A stretch of 64,000 nucleotides of DNA from Brevibacillus reuszeri (GCF_002897295.1 NZ_BEXF01000005.1:1-64000), one strand, 5' to 3'. Counted from the first letter of the stretch, positions 38,087-48,794 are shown. The notes: generated by a model from the sequence alone, not told the origin. Made by a program: numbers and translations.

Positions 38087-38142
38087 AAACTGATCGCAAT
38101 CATACATATGAAAAGCGTTACCTACCATGACATTGCCAGGGG

Positions 38143-38736
38143 GTGTCGAGCATCGCCCGCTTGCCGAAAAAAGATCGCCAGTCCCGTTTAGTACAGTCGC
38201 TGGCGGATAACCCATTTGCGACGGACGAGGATCTTGCAGAGTTATTTAAAGTCAGTATTCAAACAATACGATTAGACCGTTTGGAGTTAGGTATTCCGGA
38301 GCTTAGAGAACGGATCAAGTCTGTAGCGGAAAAAAGCCTGGACCCAGTAAAATCATTAGGCATCGATGAAGTCATTGGTGAAATCATTGACCTGCAGCTG
38401 GATTCACAGGCGATCTCTGTTTTGGAAATTAAAGAAGAGCACGTTTTTTCACGAACGCAAATTGCTCGTGGACATTACATATTTGCCCAAGCCAATTCGC
38501 TTGCGGTGGCAGTAATAAATGCGGATGTTGCTCTGACCGCTACAGCTCGGATTCGTTTTGTCCGTCCGGTGCGTGCCGGCGAAAAACTCGTAGCAAAAGC
38601 ACTGGTCAGAAGCCGCAGCGGCGATGAATGCAAAGTGCGTGTAGAGACAAAGGTACAAGGAGAACTGGTCTTTACTGCTACTTTCCGTGTTGTCGGGATG
38701 TCGGGGGCACAAACTCGGCATGGCCTGAGAAGTTAG
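38143..38736 (+). CDS. fapR: fatty acid and phospholipid synthesis repressor FapR
   Basis: 197 residues: an N-terminal DeoR-like helix-turn-helix (about 26-60, [25 protein letters not shown]) and a C-terminal hot-dog domain (about 80-190) that binds malonyl-CoA, with the conserved [17 protein letters not shown]. It represses fab and pls genes when malonyl-CoA is low. The GTG start has AGGGG directly before it with almost no gap; a TTG at 38161 is the alternative. It heads the operon and its own box lies upstream. Confidence 0.94.
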   Translation: MSSIARLPKKDRQSRLVQSLADNPFATDEDLAELFKVSIQTIRLDRLELGIPELRERIKSVAEKSLDPVKSLGIDEVIGEIIDLQLDSQAISVLEIKEEHVFSRTQIARGHYIFAQANSLAVAVINADVALTATARIRFVRPVRAGEKLVAKALVRSRSGDECKVRVETKVQGELVFTATFRVVGMSGAQTRHGLRS

Positions 38737-38748
38737 GAGGAATTACGG

Positions 38749-39753
38749 TTGCGAATTGCAATAGATGCGATGGGCGGCGATAATGCACCGCGTAGCACAG
38801 TGCTCGGCGCGTTAGCTGCCGTCAAGGAAAACCCATCAATAACAGTTGTATTGGTGGGGGATGAACAAGCTATTCGGAGCCATTTGCCGCAGGATAGGCC
38901 GGAAAACATTGAAATAGTGCCTACAACAGAGGTCATTCAAACAGATGATGAGCCTGTGCGAGCAGTGCGTCGGAAGAAAAATTCGTCGCTTGTTGTAGCA
39001 GTGGAGATGGCGCGCGAGAAAATTGTCGATGCTGCCATCTCAGCAGGAAATACAGGTGCATTGATGACGGCTGGACTGTTGTACGCAGGGCGCATGGAAG
39101 GGATCGAACGACCAGCGCTGGCTGCATACATCCCAAACGTAAAAGGGAGAGTTACACTGACGCTAGATGTCGGTGCGAATATGGATGCCAAACCGCATCA
39201 CCTCGTTCAATACGCAGTGATGGGAAGCTTGTATGCAGAAAAGGTTCTTGGATTTGAAAATCCAAGAGTAGGCTTGCTCAACGTAGGGACAGAGGAAGGA
39301 AAAGGCAATGAGTTGACGAAGGCCGTCTTTCCGCTGTTAGCCGAAGCGGACTTGAATTTTGTCGGCAATGTCGAGGCGCGTGATGTCATGCAAGGTGAGT
39401 GTGATGTACTCGTCTGCGACGGATTTGTCGGGAATGTTTTGCTCAAATCAGTGGAGGGAGCAGCTTCTACAATCTTTTCACTACTCAAGCAGGAGTTTAC
39501 TTCCAGCCTGATTAATAAGGTAGGAGCGGCTATTTTAAAACCCGGATTGATGCGTTTCAAAAAACGGATGGATTATGCGGAGTACGGTGGTGCTCCATTG
39601 CTCGGCTTGCGTAGTCCGGTGATCAAAGCCCACGGGTCTTCAGATGAAAAGGCCATTAAAAATGCGATTGCCAGCGCCGCTCGTTTCGTAAAACAGGACG
39701 TGAACGACATTATTCAGGAAGAGCTACAAAAAAATCGGACAGAGAGCGAGTGA
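38749..39753 (+). CDS. plsX: phosphate acyltransferase
   Basis: 334 residues. It makes acyl-phosphate from acyl-ACP for glycerolipid synthesis, acting at the membrane periphery. The N-terminus RIAIDAMGGDNAPR and the ISAGNTGALM motif (about 102-111) are family signatures. The TTG start at 38749 has AGGAGG 8 nt before it. Its stop overlaps an in-frame fabH start option. Confidence 0.97.
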   Translation: MRIAIDAMGGDNAPRSTVLGALAAVKENPSITVVLVGDEQAIRSHLPQDRPENIEIVPTTEVIQTDDEPVRAVRRKKNSSLVVAVEMAREKIVDAAISAGNTGALMTAGLLYAGRMEGIERPALAAYIPNVKGRVTLTLDVGANMDAKPHHLVQYAVMGSLYAEKVLGFENPRVGLLNVGTEEGKGNELTKAVFPLLAEADLNFVGNVEARDVMQGECDVLVCDGFVGNVLLKSVEGAASTIFSLLKQEFTSSLINKVGAAILKPGLMRFKKRMDYAEYGGAPLLGLRSPVIKAHGSSDEKAIKNAIASAARFVKQDVNDIIQEELQKNRTESE

Positions 39754-39758
39754 AGCAG

Positions 39759-40778
39759 ATGAATGCAAAACGTTCCGTAGGAATTTTGGCTACAGGCTCC
39801 TACACACCTGACCGGGTGTTGACTAACTTTGATCTGGAAAAAATGGTGGATACCTCGGATGAGTGGATTGTCTCCCGTACTGGTATTCGGGAAAGACGGA
39901 TCAGTTCATCTGAACAAGCTTCTTCTGACCTTGCTTTCGAGGCAGCCAAAAGAGCGCTGGAAAAAGCAAATATTAGTGCCGAACAACTGGATATGATTAT
40001 TGTCGCAACCGTGACACCAGACATGATGTTTCCTTCGACTGCCTGCATTTTGCAGGAAAAACTAGGGGCGAAGCGCGCGGCCGCATTGGACGTGTCGGCA
40101 GCTTGCACTGGCTTCTTGTATGGAATCACGACAGCGACTCAGTTTATTACTACAGGCATGTACAAATACGTTCTGGTTGTCGGTGTAGAAACCCTCTCTA
40201 AGATCACTAACTACAAAGATCGCAATACATGCGTATTGTTCGGTGATGGTGCAGGAGCTGCCCTGATTGGTGAAGTAAACGAGGGCTTTGGCTTCCAGTC
40301 GTTTGAATTGGGTGCAGATGGTTCGGGCGGTCCTCTTCTTTGTCAGCCAGCAGGTGGTTCAAGAATTCCGGCTTCGAGCGAGTCTGTTGAAAACAACCTG
40401 CATTATCTTTCGATGGCAGGCGGAGAGGTCTTTAAATTTGCTGTTCGCGTCATGAACTCCGCGACTGAAGCGGTATTGACGAAAGCAGGTATCACAAAAG
40501 AAGAGATCGATCTGTTGGTACCTCATCAAGCGAACAAGCGTATTATTGATGCCGCTGTTCAACGTTTTGGATTGTCAGAAGAGAAAGTAGCCATCAATCT
40601 GGATCGCTATGGCAACATGTCCTCTGCTTCCATTCCGGTAGCTTTGGATGAAGCTGTGCAAGCTGGCCGCGTAAAAGAAGGCGATCATATCGTCCTCGTC
40701 GGCTTTGGTGGCGGACTGACTTGGGGAGCATCGCTCTTAAAATGGTCGACTACTCCTGTAGAAGGGAGCGAGCAATAA
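39759..40778 (+). CDS. fabH: 3-oxoacyl-ACP synthase III
   Basis: 339 residues of the initiating ketosynthase, which condenses acetyl- or branched acyl-CoA with malonyl-ACP. The catalytic Cys is in DVSAACTGF (Cys about 118), His in LVPHQANKR (about 253) and Asn in GNMSSAS (about 283). Its place inside the fapR-plsX-fabD operon differs from B. subtilis, where the fabH genes are elsewhere. The start is uncertain: ATG 39759 or the overlapping GTG 39750. It overlaps the fabD start by 1 nt. Confidence 0.95.
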   Translation: MNAKRSVGILATGSYTPDRVLTNFDLEKMVDTSDEWIVSRTGIRERRISSSEQASSDLAFEAAKRALEKANISAEQLDMIIVATVTPDMMFPSTACILQEKLGAKRAAALDVSAACTGFLYGITTATQFITTGMYKYVLVVGVETLSKITNYKDRNTCVLFGDGAGAALIGEVNEGFGFQSFELGADGSGGPLLCQPAGGSRIPASSESVENNLHYLSMAGGEVFKFAVRVMNSATEAVLTKAGITKEEIDLLVPHQANKRIIDAAVQRFGLSEEKVAINLDRYGNMSSASIPVALDEAVQAGRVKEGDHIVLVGFGGGLTWGASLLKWSTTPVEGSEQ

Positions 40779-41728
40779 TGGGTAAAATCGCCTTTGTGTT
40801 TCCAGGCCAAGGCTCACAATTCGTGGGAATGGGTCAAGCGCTCTCTGAGCAATCACCAGCAGCACGTCAGATTTTTGAAGAAGCGGATGCTGCACTCGGC
40901 TTTCCGCTTTCGCAGCTTTGCTTCGAAGGTCCAGAAGACGAGCTAAAGCTCACAGCAAACACACAGCCGGCAATCCTGACAGCGAGCATTGCTGTGCTTG
41001 CAGCCTTGAAGGAAAAACAGCCCGATTTCTCCCCAGCGTTTGTTGCAGGGCACAGTCTGGGTGAATATTCCGCCTTGGTAGCAGCAGGAGCTTTGTCTTT
41101 TGCTGATGCAGTGAAAACAGTGCGTTCCCGTGGTCAATTCATGGAGGAGGCAGTACCAGCGGGACAGGGCGCGATGGCTGCGGTTCTGAATATGGATCGC
41201 GCTGCACTTCATGCCGTATGTGAAGAAGTGACGGCATCCGGTCATCCGGTTCAGCTTGCGAACCTTAACTCTCCTGGTCAAATCGTCATTTCTGGATCTG
41301 CCGAGGGAGTTAAGCTGGCTGGTGAACAGGCAAAAACAGCGGGTGCGAAGAGAGTGCTTCCACTCAATGTGAGCGGTCCATTCCACTCTTCTCTCATGCA
41401 GCCGGCAGCTGATAAGCTGCAAGCGGTTCTCGCCGATATTTCCGTACAAGACGCAGCTGTTCAGGTCGTTGCCAACGTAACAGCAAGACCGGTAACAGAA
41501 GCGGCAACGATTGTAGATAGTTTGATTCAACAAGTGAGTGCTCCAGTATTGTGGGAGGACTCTGTGCAGTGGATGGTAGAACAAGGTGTGACGACTTTTG
41601 TTGAGATTGGACCAGGAAAAGTACTGGCTGGCTTGATCAAAAAGATCGCTCCTGCAGACACAACCATTATTTCTGTACAAGATATGGATTCACTTAGCGA
41701 GCTTTTGGATGGAGGGGTACTATGCTAG
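40778..41728 (+). CDS. fabD: malonyl-CoA:ACP transacylase
   Basis: 316 residues. It transfers malonyl from CoA to [17 protein letters not shown] is near the start, the nucleophile Ser is in [10 protein letters not shown] (about 91-100), and His in GPFHSSLM (about 203-210). ATG at 40778 shares a base with the fabH stop and follows GGGAGCGAG. The end overlaps fabG by 7 nt. Confidence 0.97.
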   Translation: MGKIAFVFPGQGSQFVGMGQALSEQSPAARQIFEEADAALGFPLSQLCFEGPEDELKLTANTQPAILTASIAVLAALKEKQPDFSPAFVAGHSLGEYSALVAAGALSFADAVKTVRSRGQFMEEAVPAGQGAMAAVLNMDRAALHAVCEEVTASGHPVQLANLNSPGQIVISGSAEGVKLAGEQAKTAGAKRVLPLNVSGPFHSSLMQPAADKLQAVLADISVQDAAVQVVANVTARPVTEAATIVDSLIQQVSAPVLWEDSVQWMVEQGVTTFVEIGPGKVLAGLIKKIAPADTTIISVQDMDSLSELLDGGVLC

Positions 41729-42462
41729 CAGGAAAAACAGCACTGGTTACGGGTGCATCGCGAGGGATCGGTCGTGCGATTGCGCTGAAACTGGCAGAAG
41801 CAGGCGCAAATGTCGTGGTGAACTACGCAGGCAGCGAAGCGGCAGCGGGTGAAACAGTAGCGCTCATCAAAGAGATGGGGCGTGATGCGATCGCGGTTCG
41901 CGCAAACGTATCTTCCACTGAAGATGTAAACGAAATGTTCAAGGCAGCCCTCGAGCATTTTGGAACAATTGACATCCTCGTAAACAATGCGGGTATTACC
42001 CGTGACAATTTGCTCATGCGCATGAAGGAAGACGAGTGGGATGATGTGATTGCTACGAATCTCAAAGGCGTATTCAACTGCGTAAAAGCAGCTACTCGTC
42101 CGATGATGAAGCAGCGTTCTGGCAAAATTATTAACATTACATCCGTCGTTGGTGTGCTGGGGAATGCCGGTCAGGCAAACTACGTAGCAGCCAAAGCGGG
42201 CGTAATCGGCCTCACGAAAACGGCAGCACGTGAGCTCGCTTCGCGCGGAATCACTGTGAATGCGGTAGCACCTGGCTTTATCGATACAGAAATGACGGCC
42301 GTTTTGCCTGAGGATGTAAAAGCAGGCTTGGTAGGTCAAATCCCATTGGCACGTTTGGGACAGACCGAGGATATCGCTTCTGTTGTATTGTTCCTTGCGT
42401 CAGATGCAGCTAACTACATGACTGGCCAAACCCTCCATGTAGACGGCGGCATGTACATGTAA
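41722..42462 (+). CDS. fabG: 3-oxoacyl-ACP reductase
   Basis: A 246-residue short-chain dehydrogenase. It reduces 3-ketoacyl-ACP with NADPH. The cofactor motif TGASRGIG (about 10-17), NNAG (about 90-93), Ser in ITSVVG and YxxxK in YVAAKAG (about 154-160) are all present. GGAGGGG precedes the ATG within the end of fabD. Confidence 0.97.
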   Translation: MLAGKTALVTGASRGIGRAIALKLAEAGANVVVNYAGSEAAAGETVALIKEMGRDAIAVRANVSSTEDVNEMFKAALEHFGTIDILVNNAGITRDNLLMRMKEDEWDDVIATNLKGVFNCVKAATRPMMKQRSGKIINITSVVGVLGNAGQANYVAAKAGVIGLTKTAARELASRGITVNAVAPGFIDTEMTAVLPEDVKAGLVGQIPLARLGQTEDIASVVLFLASDAANYMTGQTLHVDGGMYM

Positions 42463-42543
42463 TAGCTTCTCTAAGACTTGTTTTATACAAACTGGTTTTT
42501 TGAAAGCTCATCCACTATAATACGGGAGAGGGGGTGAAGCAAG

Positions 42544-42777
42544 ATGGCAGATACATTGGAGCGTGTGAAGAAAATCATCGTCGATCGACTGGGTGTAGAT
42601 GAGTCCAAAATTACTTTGGAAGCTTCTTTCAAAGAAGACCTGGGCGCTGACTCCCTGGATGTAGTAGAACTCGTAATGGAACTTGAAGACGAGTTTGATT
42701 TGGAGATTTCAGACGAAGATGCTGAAAAGATCACTTCTGTTGGTGAGGTTGTAAAATACATAGAATCTCAGAAGTAG
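42544..42777 (+). CDS. acpP: acyl carrier protein
   Basis: 77 residues, acidic. Ser in [12 protein letters not shown] (about residue 37) is the phosphopantetheine attachment site. It carries the growing acyl chain. GGGGGTGA stands before the ATG. An 81-nt gap to fabG contains TATAAT at 42516, so an internal promoter is possible, as expected for this very abundant protein. Confidence 0.98.
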   Translation: MADTLERVKKIIVDRLGVDESKITLEASFKEDLGADSLDVVELVMELEDEFDLEISDEDAEKITSVGEVVKYIESQK

Positions 42778-42788
42778 AGAAATCAGTT

Positions 42789-42820
42789 GGAAGTCCCGTA
42801 CTTTACGGGACTTCTCCTTC
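42789..42820 (+). terminator. hairpin after acpP (partial terminator or processing site)
   Basis: GGAAGTCCCGTA pairs with TACGGGACTTC around CTT. The T-tract is weak (TCCTTC), so some read-through into fabF is likely. Confidence 0.65.
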
Positions 42821-42914
42821 AATTACCGCTTAGTACATACCATCCACTTTTACGAATTAGTGTAACTTGTGAAGTAAGAAGCTTACTGCTGACTTTCATA
42901 TAGAGGTGATCGTA

Positions 42915-44156
42915 ATGAAACGAAGAGTGGTGATTACTGGCGTTGGTGTGGTTTCCCCAGTGGGAAATGACGCGCAGACCTTCTGGAACAGCTTGTTGGA
43001 AGGCAAATCAGGCGTTGATCGTCTGACTGCGTTTGACGCCTCTGATTATCCGACGCAGATTGCGGGAGAAGTAAAAGAATTCAATCCCGAGCTGTACATG
43101 GACAAGAAAGAAATACGACGTACAGACCGATTCGTTCAGTTTGGTTTGGCAGCTGCTAAAATGGCAGTCGAAGATGCGAAACTGGAAATCACGCCAGAAA
43201 ATGCGGAACGAGTGGGTGTATACATCGGGTCCGGAATTGGCGGGCTGTCCACATGGGAAGAGCAGCATTCCGTACTTTTGGAAAAAGGTCCACGCCGCGT
43301 GAGTCCGTTCTTTATTCCGATGCTGATTGCGAACATGGCATCAGGTGCCGTTTCCATTCAGTACGGTGCAAAAGGACCTACCTCCAGTGCGATTACGGCA
43401 TGTGCTACTGGTACCAATGCTATTGGCGACGCACTTCGCCTGATTCAGTTTGATCATGCTGATGTCATGATCGCAGGTGGTGCAGAGGCAACCGTTCGCC
43501 CGATGGCATTTGCAGGATTTTGCTCAGCGAAGGCAATGTCTACACGCAATGACGAACCACAAAAAGCGAGCCGTCCGTTTGACAAAGACCGTGACGGATT
43601 CGTAATGGGTGAGGGAGCAGGTGTAGTTATTCTAGAAGAGCTGGAGCATGCGAAAAAGCGTGGTGCAACCATCATCGCAGAGGTGATTGGTTACGGAATG
43701 AGCGCGGATGCGCATCATATTACTTCTCCATCTCCAGGTGGCGAAGGTGCAGCTCGCTGCATGACAAACGCTCTGAAAGACGCTGGAATCCAACCAGGTG
43801 AGGTTGATTACATCAATGCTCACGGCACCTCTACGGATCAAGGTGACATCGCTGAGACACAAGCTATTAAAGCCGTATTCGGCGAGCATGCTTACAAGCT
43901 GGCTGTCAGTTCGACAAAATCGATGACAGGTCATCTGCTCGGAGCAACTGGTGGTATCGAAGCGATTGCATCCGCATATGCACTGCGTGATCAAATTTTG
44001 CCGCCGACAATCAATCTGGAGAACCCTGATCCAGAATGTGATCTTGACTATGTTCCTAACCATGCGCGGAAGGCGACCGTCAATGTAGCTGTCTCCAATA
44101 CGTTTGGATTCGGCGGTCATAATGCAACGGTGGTCCTCAAGCGTTACGAAGCATAA
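42915..44156 (+). CDS. fabF: 3-oxoacyl-ACP synthase II
   Basis: 413 residues of the elongating condensing enzyme. Catalytic Cys in [14 protein letters not shown] (about 165), His in [11 protein letters not shown] (about 304) and His in [10 protein letters not shown] (about 341). ATG at 42915 has GAGGTGAT upstream; the GTG at 42906 lies within that site. It sits between acpP and rnc, unlike B. subtilis, where fabF is elsewhere. Confidence 0.97.
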   Translation: MKRRVVITGVGVVSPVGNDAQTFWNSLLEGKSGVDRLTAFDASDYPTQIAGEVKEFNPELYMDKKEIRRTDRFVQFGLAAAKMAVEDAKLEITPENAERVGVYIGSGIGGLSTWEEQHSVLLEKGPRRVSPFFIPMLIANMASGAVSIQYGAKGPTSSAITACATGTNAIGDALRLIQFDHADVMIAGGAEATVRPMAFAGFCSAKAMSTRNDEPQKASRPFDKDRDGFVMGEGAGVVILEELEHAKKRGATIIAEVIGYGMSADAHHITSPSPGGEGAARCMTNALKDAGIQPGEVDYINAHGTSTDQGDIAETQAIKAVFGEHAYKLAVSSTKSMTGHLLGATGGIEAIASAYALRDQILPPTINLENPDPECDLDYVPNHARKATVNVAVSNTFGFGGHNATVVLKRYEA

Positions 44157-44900
44157 ATGAGTCCTACTGCGAGAAAAAGTAGGCAGTCTCCTGGAACGGT
44201 GGTGAGGGTGATGAGTTTTGCACAGCTGCAAGAAAAGATTGGAGTACGCTTTCACGATGAGAGCGTTTTGCGGCAAGCATTCACCCATTCTTCCTACGTG
44301 AACGAGCAACGAGGCAAACGGATATCCGACAACGAGCGGCTTGAGTTTTTGGGCGATGCCGTACTGGAGCTGACCGTTTCTCAGTTTTTGTACAAAACCT
44401 TCCCGAAAATGAGTGAAGGGGAAATGACAAAGCTGCGGGCGGCAATCGTCTGTGAACCGTCTTTAGTCAAGTTTGCCGAACTGCTGAATTTTGGCGATCT
44501 CGTTTTGCTGGGAAAAGGGGAAGAGCTGACGGGTGGCCGACAGCGACCAGCCTTGCTAGCGGACGTTTTTGAAGCATTTGTAGGTGCACTCTATTTAGAC
44601 CAAGGGGTGGACGCAGTTTTCTCCTTCATGGAAAAATACGTCTATCCTCGTGTAGATAAGGGAGAGTTTGCCCAGGTAACCGACTTCAAGAGCCAGTTGC
44701 AGGAATTTGTTCAACAGGACAATCTGGGAGACATCCAGTATCGAATTGTAGAAGAAAAAGGACCGGCTCATAACCGAGAATTTGTGTCCGAGGTTCTCTT
44801 AAATAATCGTTCCCTAGGTGTTGGTTCAGGTCGCTCCAAAAAAGAAGCTGAACAGCAAGCAGCAGCACGGGCATTGGTGATTTTAGGAGATAAAGCATAG
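44157..44900 (+). CDS. rnc: ribonuclease III
   Basis: 247 residues: an RNase III domain with signature [13 protein letters not shown] (about 60-72) and a double-stranded RNA-binding domain (about 175-245, ending [15 protein letters not shown]). It processes rRNA and structured mRNA in the cytosol. ATG at 44157 abuts the fabF stop but has no clear ribosome site; ATG at 44211 behind GGTGAGGGTG is a real alternative that would remove 18 residues. Bacillus homologues carry a similar N-terminal extension. Confidence 0.95.
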   Translation: MSPTARKSRQSPGTVVRVMSFAQLQEKIGVRFHDESVLRQAFTHSSYVNEQRGKRISDNERLEFLGDAVLELTVSQFLYKTFPKMSEGEMTKLRAAIVCEPSLVKFAELLNFGDLVLLGKGEELTGGRQRPALLADVFEAFVGALYLDQGVDAVFSFMEKYVYPRVDKGEFAQVTDFKSQLQEFVQQDNLGDIQYRIVEEKGPAHNREFVSEVLLNNRSLGVGSGRSKKEAEQQAAARALVILGDKA

Positions 44901-44914
44901 CTAGAAAAGATGAG

Positions 44915-44947
44915 GCTGCATCGTCTGAGAGTAGATGATGCAGCTTT
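44915..44947 (+). terminator. terminator-like hairpin after rnc
   Basis: GCTGCATCGTCT pairs with AGATGATGCAGC, followed by TTTCTCT. Confidence 0.7.
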
Positions 44948-44958
44948 CTCTAACCCTA

Positions 44959-45007
44959 CCTCTATTGCGTGGCAGCTCATGTGAGCAAGCCCGATAGAGG
45001 TTTTTTG
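44959..45007 (+). terminator. second terminator after rnc
   Basis: CCTCTAT pairs with ATAGAGG and six T follow. The long loop contains its own GCTCATGTGAGC hairpin. Confidence 0.75.
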
Positions 45008-45137
45008 CTCATCCTGCTCATCCGTAAAACCTGCAACGATAAAGGTTTTCTTCCTGTAAACAAAGGGAAATTACTGCGTGAGCAAGCCTTCTATGTTACA
45101 CTTATTTGGATAAGATCAAGTAAGCTCGTAGTGGAGT

Positions 45138-45166
45138 AGCTCCTGTCCGAAGCAGGGGCTTCTTTT
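45138..45166 (+). terminator. terminator-like hairpin in the smc leader
   Basis: AGCTCCTG pairs with CAGGGGCT (one G-U) around a 7-nt loop, followed by TCTTTT. It ends 56 nt before the smc start and may attenuate it. Confidence 0.5.
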
Positions 45167-45221
45167 CGGGTGACATCTGCTCTTTGATAAAGCGGATGCG
45201 TTGTTAAGGAGGACCGTCAGT

Positions 45222-48200
45222 ATGTATTTAAAACGCCTGGAACTGGCAGGATTCAAGTCCTTTGCCGACCGGACGGAGCTGGAGTTTGTGCCAGGAGTAA
45301 CAGCAGTTGTTGGTCCAAATGGAAGCGGAAAAAGCAATGTCTCCGATTCAATCCGCTGGGTCCTGGGTGAACAAAGCGCTAAGTCGCTCCGTGGGGCGAA
45401 AATGGAAGATATCATTTTTGCGGGAAGCGATACACGCAAGCCGGTTAATTTTGCGGAAGTCACGCTTACCTTGGATAATACGGATCGCTCTCTCGACATG
45501 GAATATTCGGAAGTCTCTGTGACGCGACGTGTTTATCGTTCCGGGGATAGTGAGTACTACATAAACAATCGATCATGTCGTCTAAAAGATATTATGGAGC
45601 TGTTTATGGATACGGGCCTCGGAAAAGAAGCGTATTCCATTATCGGCCAAGGGAAAATCGAGGAAATCCTAAGCACCAAATCCGAAGATCGTCGTGGCAT
45701 CTTTGAAGAAGCCGCTGGTATCGTGAAGTACAAGACACGCAAGCGCGAAGCGGAAAAGAAGCTGGACGACACGGAGCAAAATCTTGTTCGAATTCACGAT
45801 ATCGTCAGTGAAATTACAGAACAGATTGGCCCGTTAGAGGAGCAAGCACAAACAGCGAAAACTTACAAGGAGCTGCATCGCAAGCTGGTAGAGCATGAGG
45901 TGGCACTCTATGTTCAGCAAATTGAAGCGGCCCATGTGAAATGGGAGGCTGCATCCAAACGGGTTGTGGAGCTGCAGGAGCAGCTTGTTGAGCAATCGAC
46001 ACAAGCATCCAAGCAGGAAGCAGACCTGGAACAGGCGCGTTTTCATGTGACGCAAATCGATCAGTCCATCGAAGAGCTCCAGCACGTCCTCCTTACAGTC
46101 AGTGAGGAGACGGAAAAGGTGGAAGGGCAACGGGAAGTATTGCGCGAGCGCATGCGAAATCTCCATGCCAATCGCCAGCAGACAATGGAGCAAATGCATC
46201 GCATCACAGAAAAGCAGCATACGATCGAGACAGAGCTTGCGGATGAGCAAGAGCGTGCAGAGGAAGCAAAACGTCGGATGACGGAAGCACATAAGTCGCT
46301 GCAAGCAGCAGAAGGTCAGTTTTTCTCTATGGTGCAATCACTGACTGATGATGTTGAACGATTGAAGAGCGACTACTTCGAAAAGCTGAACGAGATGGCA
46401 AACCAGCGTAATGAAATTCGCCATCAAGAGCAGCTCTTGCAGACCAGTAAGGCCCGCTTGGATCGTCAGCAATCGGGAAAAGAGCAGCTCGATTTGGAAG
46501 AAGCACAGCGTCAAGCTAAGCTTGCTAGCCTACAAGAGCAGCTGGAGAGCATAGATCAAAAAATCCAGGAGACGGTTACTCGCTATAAAGAGCTGATGGA
46601 GGGCTTGCGTAACGGACAAGCTCGATTAGAGTCAGAGCGCCGAGACCTGCGACAGTGGGAGCAAAAAAGGGAAGCAGCCAAATCTCGCTTAGACTTGCTC
46701 AAAGAGATGCAGTCCGAGTTTGCTGGCTTCCAACAAGGCGTTAAAGAGATTCTCAAGGCTCGGGAGCGTGGCTTTAAGGGAATTCACGGAGCCGTAGCAG
46801 AGCTCGTAGTCGTGCCGCAGCAATATGAAACTGCCTTGGAGGTCGCACTTGGTGGTGCCCTGCAAAACGTCGTAGTGGAAAACGAAGCAGCTGGACGTGC
46901 GGCGATTACGCACCTGAAGCAGCATAATGCTGGTCGTGCTACCTTTTTACCGCTTGATGTCATACGTCCGCGCAGCTTGGCTGCTGATGACAAAAGGCAG
47001 CTTGCAAAAGAGTCCGGCGTGATTGGAATTGCCAGTGAGCTCGTGTCATATGAAGCGACCTACCGTCCGATTCTGGAAGCACTTCTGGGCAATGTAATCG
47101 TGACTGAGACGCTGGAGCAGGCGAATAAAGTCGCTCGTACACTGGGCTATCGCTATCGCGTAGTTACACTGGAAGGCGATATCGTAAATGCAGGCGGATC
47201 GATGACAGGGGGGGCGCTCAAGAAAAACAGCACCAACCTGTTGGGAAGAAACCGGCAAGCAGAAGAGCTGGAAGCGCAAATGGGCGATATCTACCAGACA
47301 ATTTCTGGGCATACTACCCGTATTGAGCAGCTGACGAAAGAGCTGCACCAGCTGGAGCAGGAACAGGAAGCACTCCGTACTGAAGGCGAGAACTTGCGCC
47401 TGAAGGAGCAGGAAGTCAAAGGTCTTTTGCAGCAAACGGAAGCAGAAGGACGCTCACTGGGCGAACGAGCAAAGCTGGTCGAGCAGGATATTGAGGGCTA
47501 TCGTAGGGAAATGGAAGAGGCGATCCGCAAGCAAGAAAAGCTTCAGGAATCGCTCGCGGCGATGGAGGCGGAGGAAAAGGAGCTGTCTTCCCTTGTCACT
47601 GCTGCCGAAGCCAAGCGCCAGGAGCAACTGGAATCCAAAGAAGAGATGAATGAAAAGATCACGAGTCTCAAGGTGCTGAATGCACAGGTCAAGCAGGAGT
47701 ACCAATCCCGCCTGGAGCAGACGGAGCGTTTGGTCGAGCAAAAAAGCTTGCTGCAGCGTGAATGGGAAGAGCAAAATGAAAATTTGGCATCCTATGATGA
47801 GCTGGAGCGTACGAATGAATCGTCGGGAGCTGAGCTAGACCAGCGCATTGCCGAGCTGCGTCAGGACAAGGATCGAGTAGCTGGATTGATCGCAGAGCGT
47901 CGCAATGAAAGAGCTACACTCTTCTATAAACAGGAGCAGCTGGAGCAGCAGGTCAAAGAAATTCGCCGAGAGGTCAAAACTCTTGAGGAAAAACTGCATC
48001 AAGAGGAAGTGAAGGTAAACCGCAATGAGGTTGAACTGGACCATCTGTTGAACAAACTCTCGGAAGAATACGAAATGAGCTACGATCTCGCCAAGCAAAA
48101 GTATCCGGCACGCGGGGAAATTGCAGACGAGGTACAAATCGTTAATCGTCTCAAAAAGCAGATCGCAGCCCTGGGAACAGTGAATCTGGGGGCAATCGAG

Positions 48201-48794
48201 GAGTTCGAGCGCTTGTCAGAGCGTCAGCAATTCCTCAGCTCACAGGAAGCTGACTTGAATGAAGCGAAAGACATGCTGTATCAAGTGATTCAGGAAATGG
48301 ATACGGAAATGTCGCGTCGATTCAAAGAGACTTTTGATGCGATTTCCTTGCAATTCCGCGACGTATTTGTGCAGCTGTTCGGTGGAGGGCGTGCCGACCT
48401 CGTTCTTTCCAATCCAGATAATTTGCTGGAGACGGGGATCGATATCGTGGCCCAACCGCCAGGCAAAAAACTGCAAAATCTGGCACTTCTCTCAGGGGGG
48501 GAGCGTGCCCTTACCGCGATGGCTTTGCTGTTTGCCATTCTGCGTGTCAAGCCGGTTCCTTTCTGCGTGCTGGATGAGGTAGAGGCGGCTTTAGACGAGG
48601 CCAATGTGAACCGCTTTGCCGAGTACATGCACCATTTTAGCAGTCAGACGCAGTTTATTTGTGTAACCCATCGCAAAGGAACGATGGAGAGCGCTGACGT
48701 ATTATACGGGATTACGATGCAAGAAGGCGGTGTCTCCAAGCTGGTGTCCGTGAAGCTGGAGGACAGTGAAAAGTTTATTGAGTCGGCATCCTAG
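45222..48794 (+). CDS. smc: chromosome segregation/condensation ATPase SMC
   Basis: 1190 residues, the usual length. N-terminal Walker A GPNGSGKSN (about 32-40), a long coiled coil (about 170-500 and 670-1000) interrupted by the hinge (about 510-665, with GGSMTGGALKK at its end), and the C-terminal signature LSGGERALTAMALLFA and Walker B FCVLDEVEAALDEANV. It forms the ring-like condensin with ScpA and ScpB, which loads at the origin region. ATG at 45222 has AAGGAGG upstream. Confidence 0.98.
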   Translation: MYLKRLELAGFKSFADRTELEFVPGVTAVVGPNGSGKSNVSDSIRWVLGEQSAKSLRGAKMEDIIFAGSDTRKPVNFAEVTLTLDNTDRSLDMEYSEVSVTRRVYRSGDSEYYINNRSCRLKDIMELFMDTGLGKEAYSIIGQGKIEEILSTKSEDRRGIFEEAAGIVKYKTRKREAEKKLDDTEQNLVRIHDIVSEITEQIGPLEEQAQTAKTYKELHRKLVEHEVALYVQQIEAAHVKWEAASKRVVELQEQLVEQSTQASKQEADLEQARFHVTQIDQSIEELQHVLLTVSEETEKVEGQREVLRERMRNLHANRQQTMEQMHRITEKQHTIETELADEQERAEEAKRRMTEAHKSLQAAEGQFFSMVQSLTDDVERLKSDYFEKLNEMANQRNEIRHQEQLLQTSKARLDRQQSGKEQLDLEEAQRQAKLASLQEQLESIDQKIQETVTRYKELMEGLRNGQARLESERRDLRQWEQKREAAKSRLDLLKEMQSEFAGFQQGVKEILKARERGFKGIHGAVAELVVVPQQYETALEVALGGALQNVVVENEAAGRAAITHLKQHNAGRATFLPLDVIRPRSLAADDKRQLAKESGVIGIASELVSYEATYRPILEALLGNVIVTETLEQANKVARTLGYRYRVVTLEGDIVNAGGSMTGGALKKNSTNLLGRNRQAEELEAQMGDIYQTISGHTTRIEQLTKELHQLEQEQEALRTEGENLRLKEQEVKGLLQQTEAEGRSLGERAKLVEQDIEGYRREMEEAIRKQEKLQESLAAMEAEEKELSSLVTAAEAKRQEQLESKEEMNEKITSLKVLNAQVKQEYQSRLEQTERLVEQKSLLQREWEEQNENLASYDELERTNESSGAELDQRIAELRQDKDRVAGLIAERRNERATLFYKQEQLEQQVKEIRREVKTLEEKLHQEEVKVNRNEVELDHLLNKLSEEYEMSYDLAKQKYPARGEIADEVQIVNRLKKQIAALGTVNLGAIEEFERLSERQQFLSSQEADLNEAKDMLYQVIQEMDTEMSRRFKETFDAISLQFRDVFVQLFGGGRADLVLSNPDNLLETGIDIVAQPPGKKLQNLALLSGGERALTAMALLFAILRVKPVPFCVLDEVEAALDEANVNRFAEYMHHFSSQTQFICVTHRKGTMESADVLYGITMQEGGVSKLVSVKLEDSEKFIESAS

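Larger units (their letters stand above)
44901..45221. other. 321-bp gap between rnc and smc with three hairpins
   Basis: Contains two terminators after rnc and a third terminator-like hairpin shortly before smc. No gene is evident. The smc promoter should lie between 45010 and 45135. Confidence 0.6.

Noticed and set aside
40943-41680. 245-codon open frame antisense to fabD
   Set aside because: Composition (Cys, His, Arg, Tyr rich, no domain) is that of a shadow of a codon-biased gene. There is no ribosome site, and fabD on the other strand is certain.
43632-44309. 225-codon frame antisense to the fabF end and the rnc start
   Set aside because: Shadow frame opposite two certain genes, without protein features or start signals.
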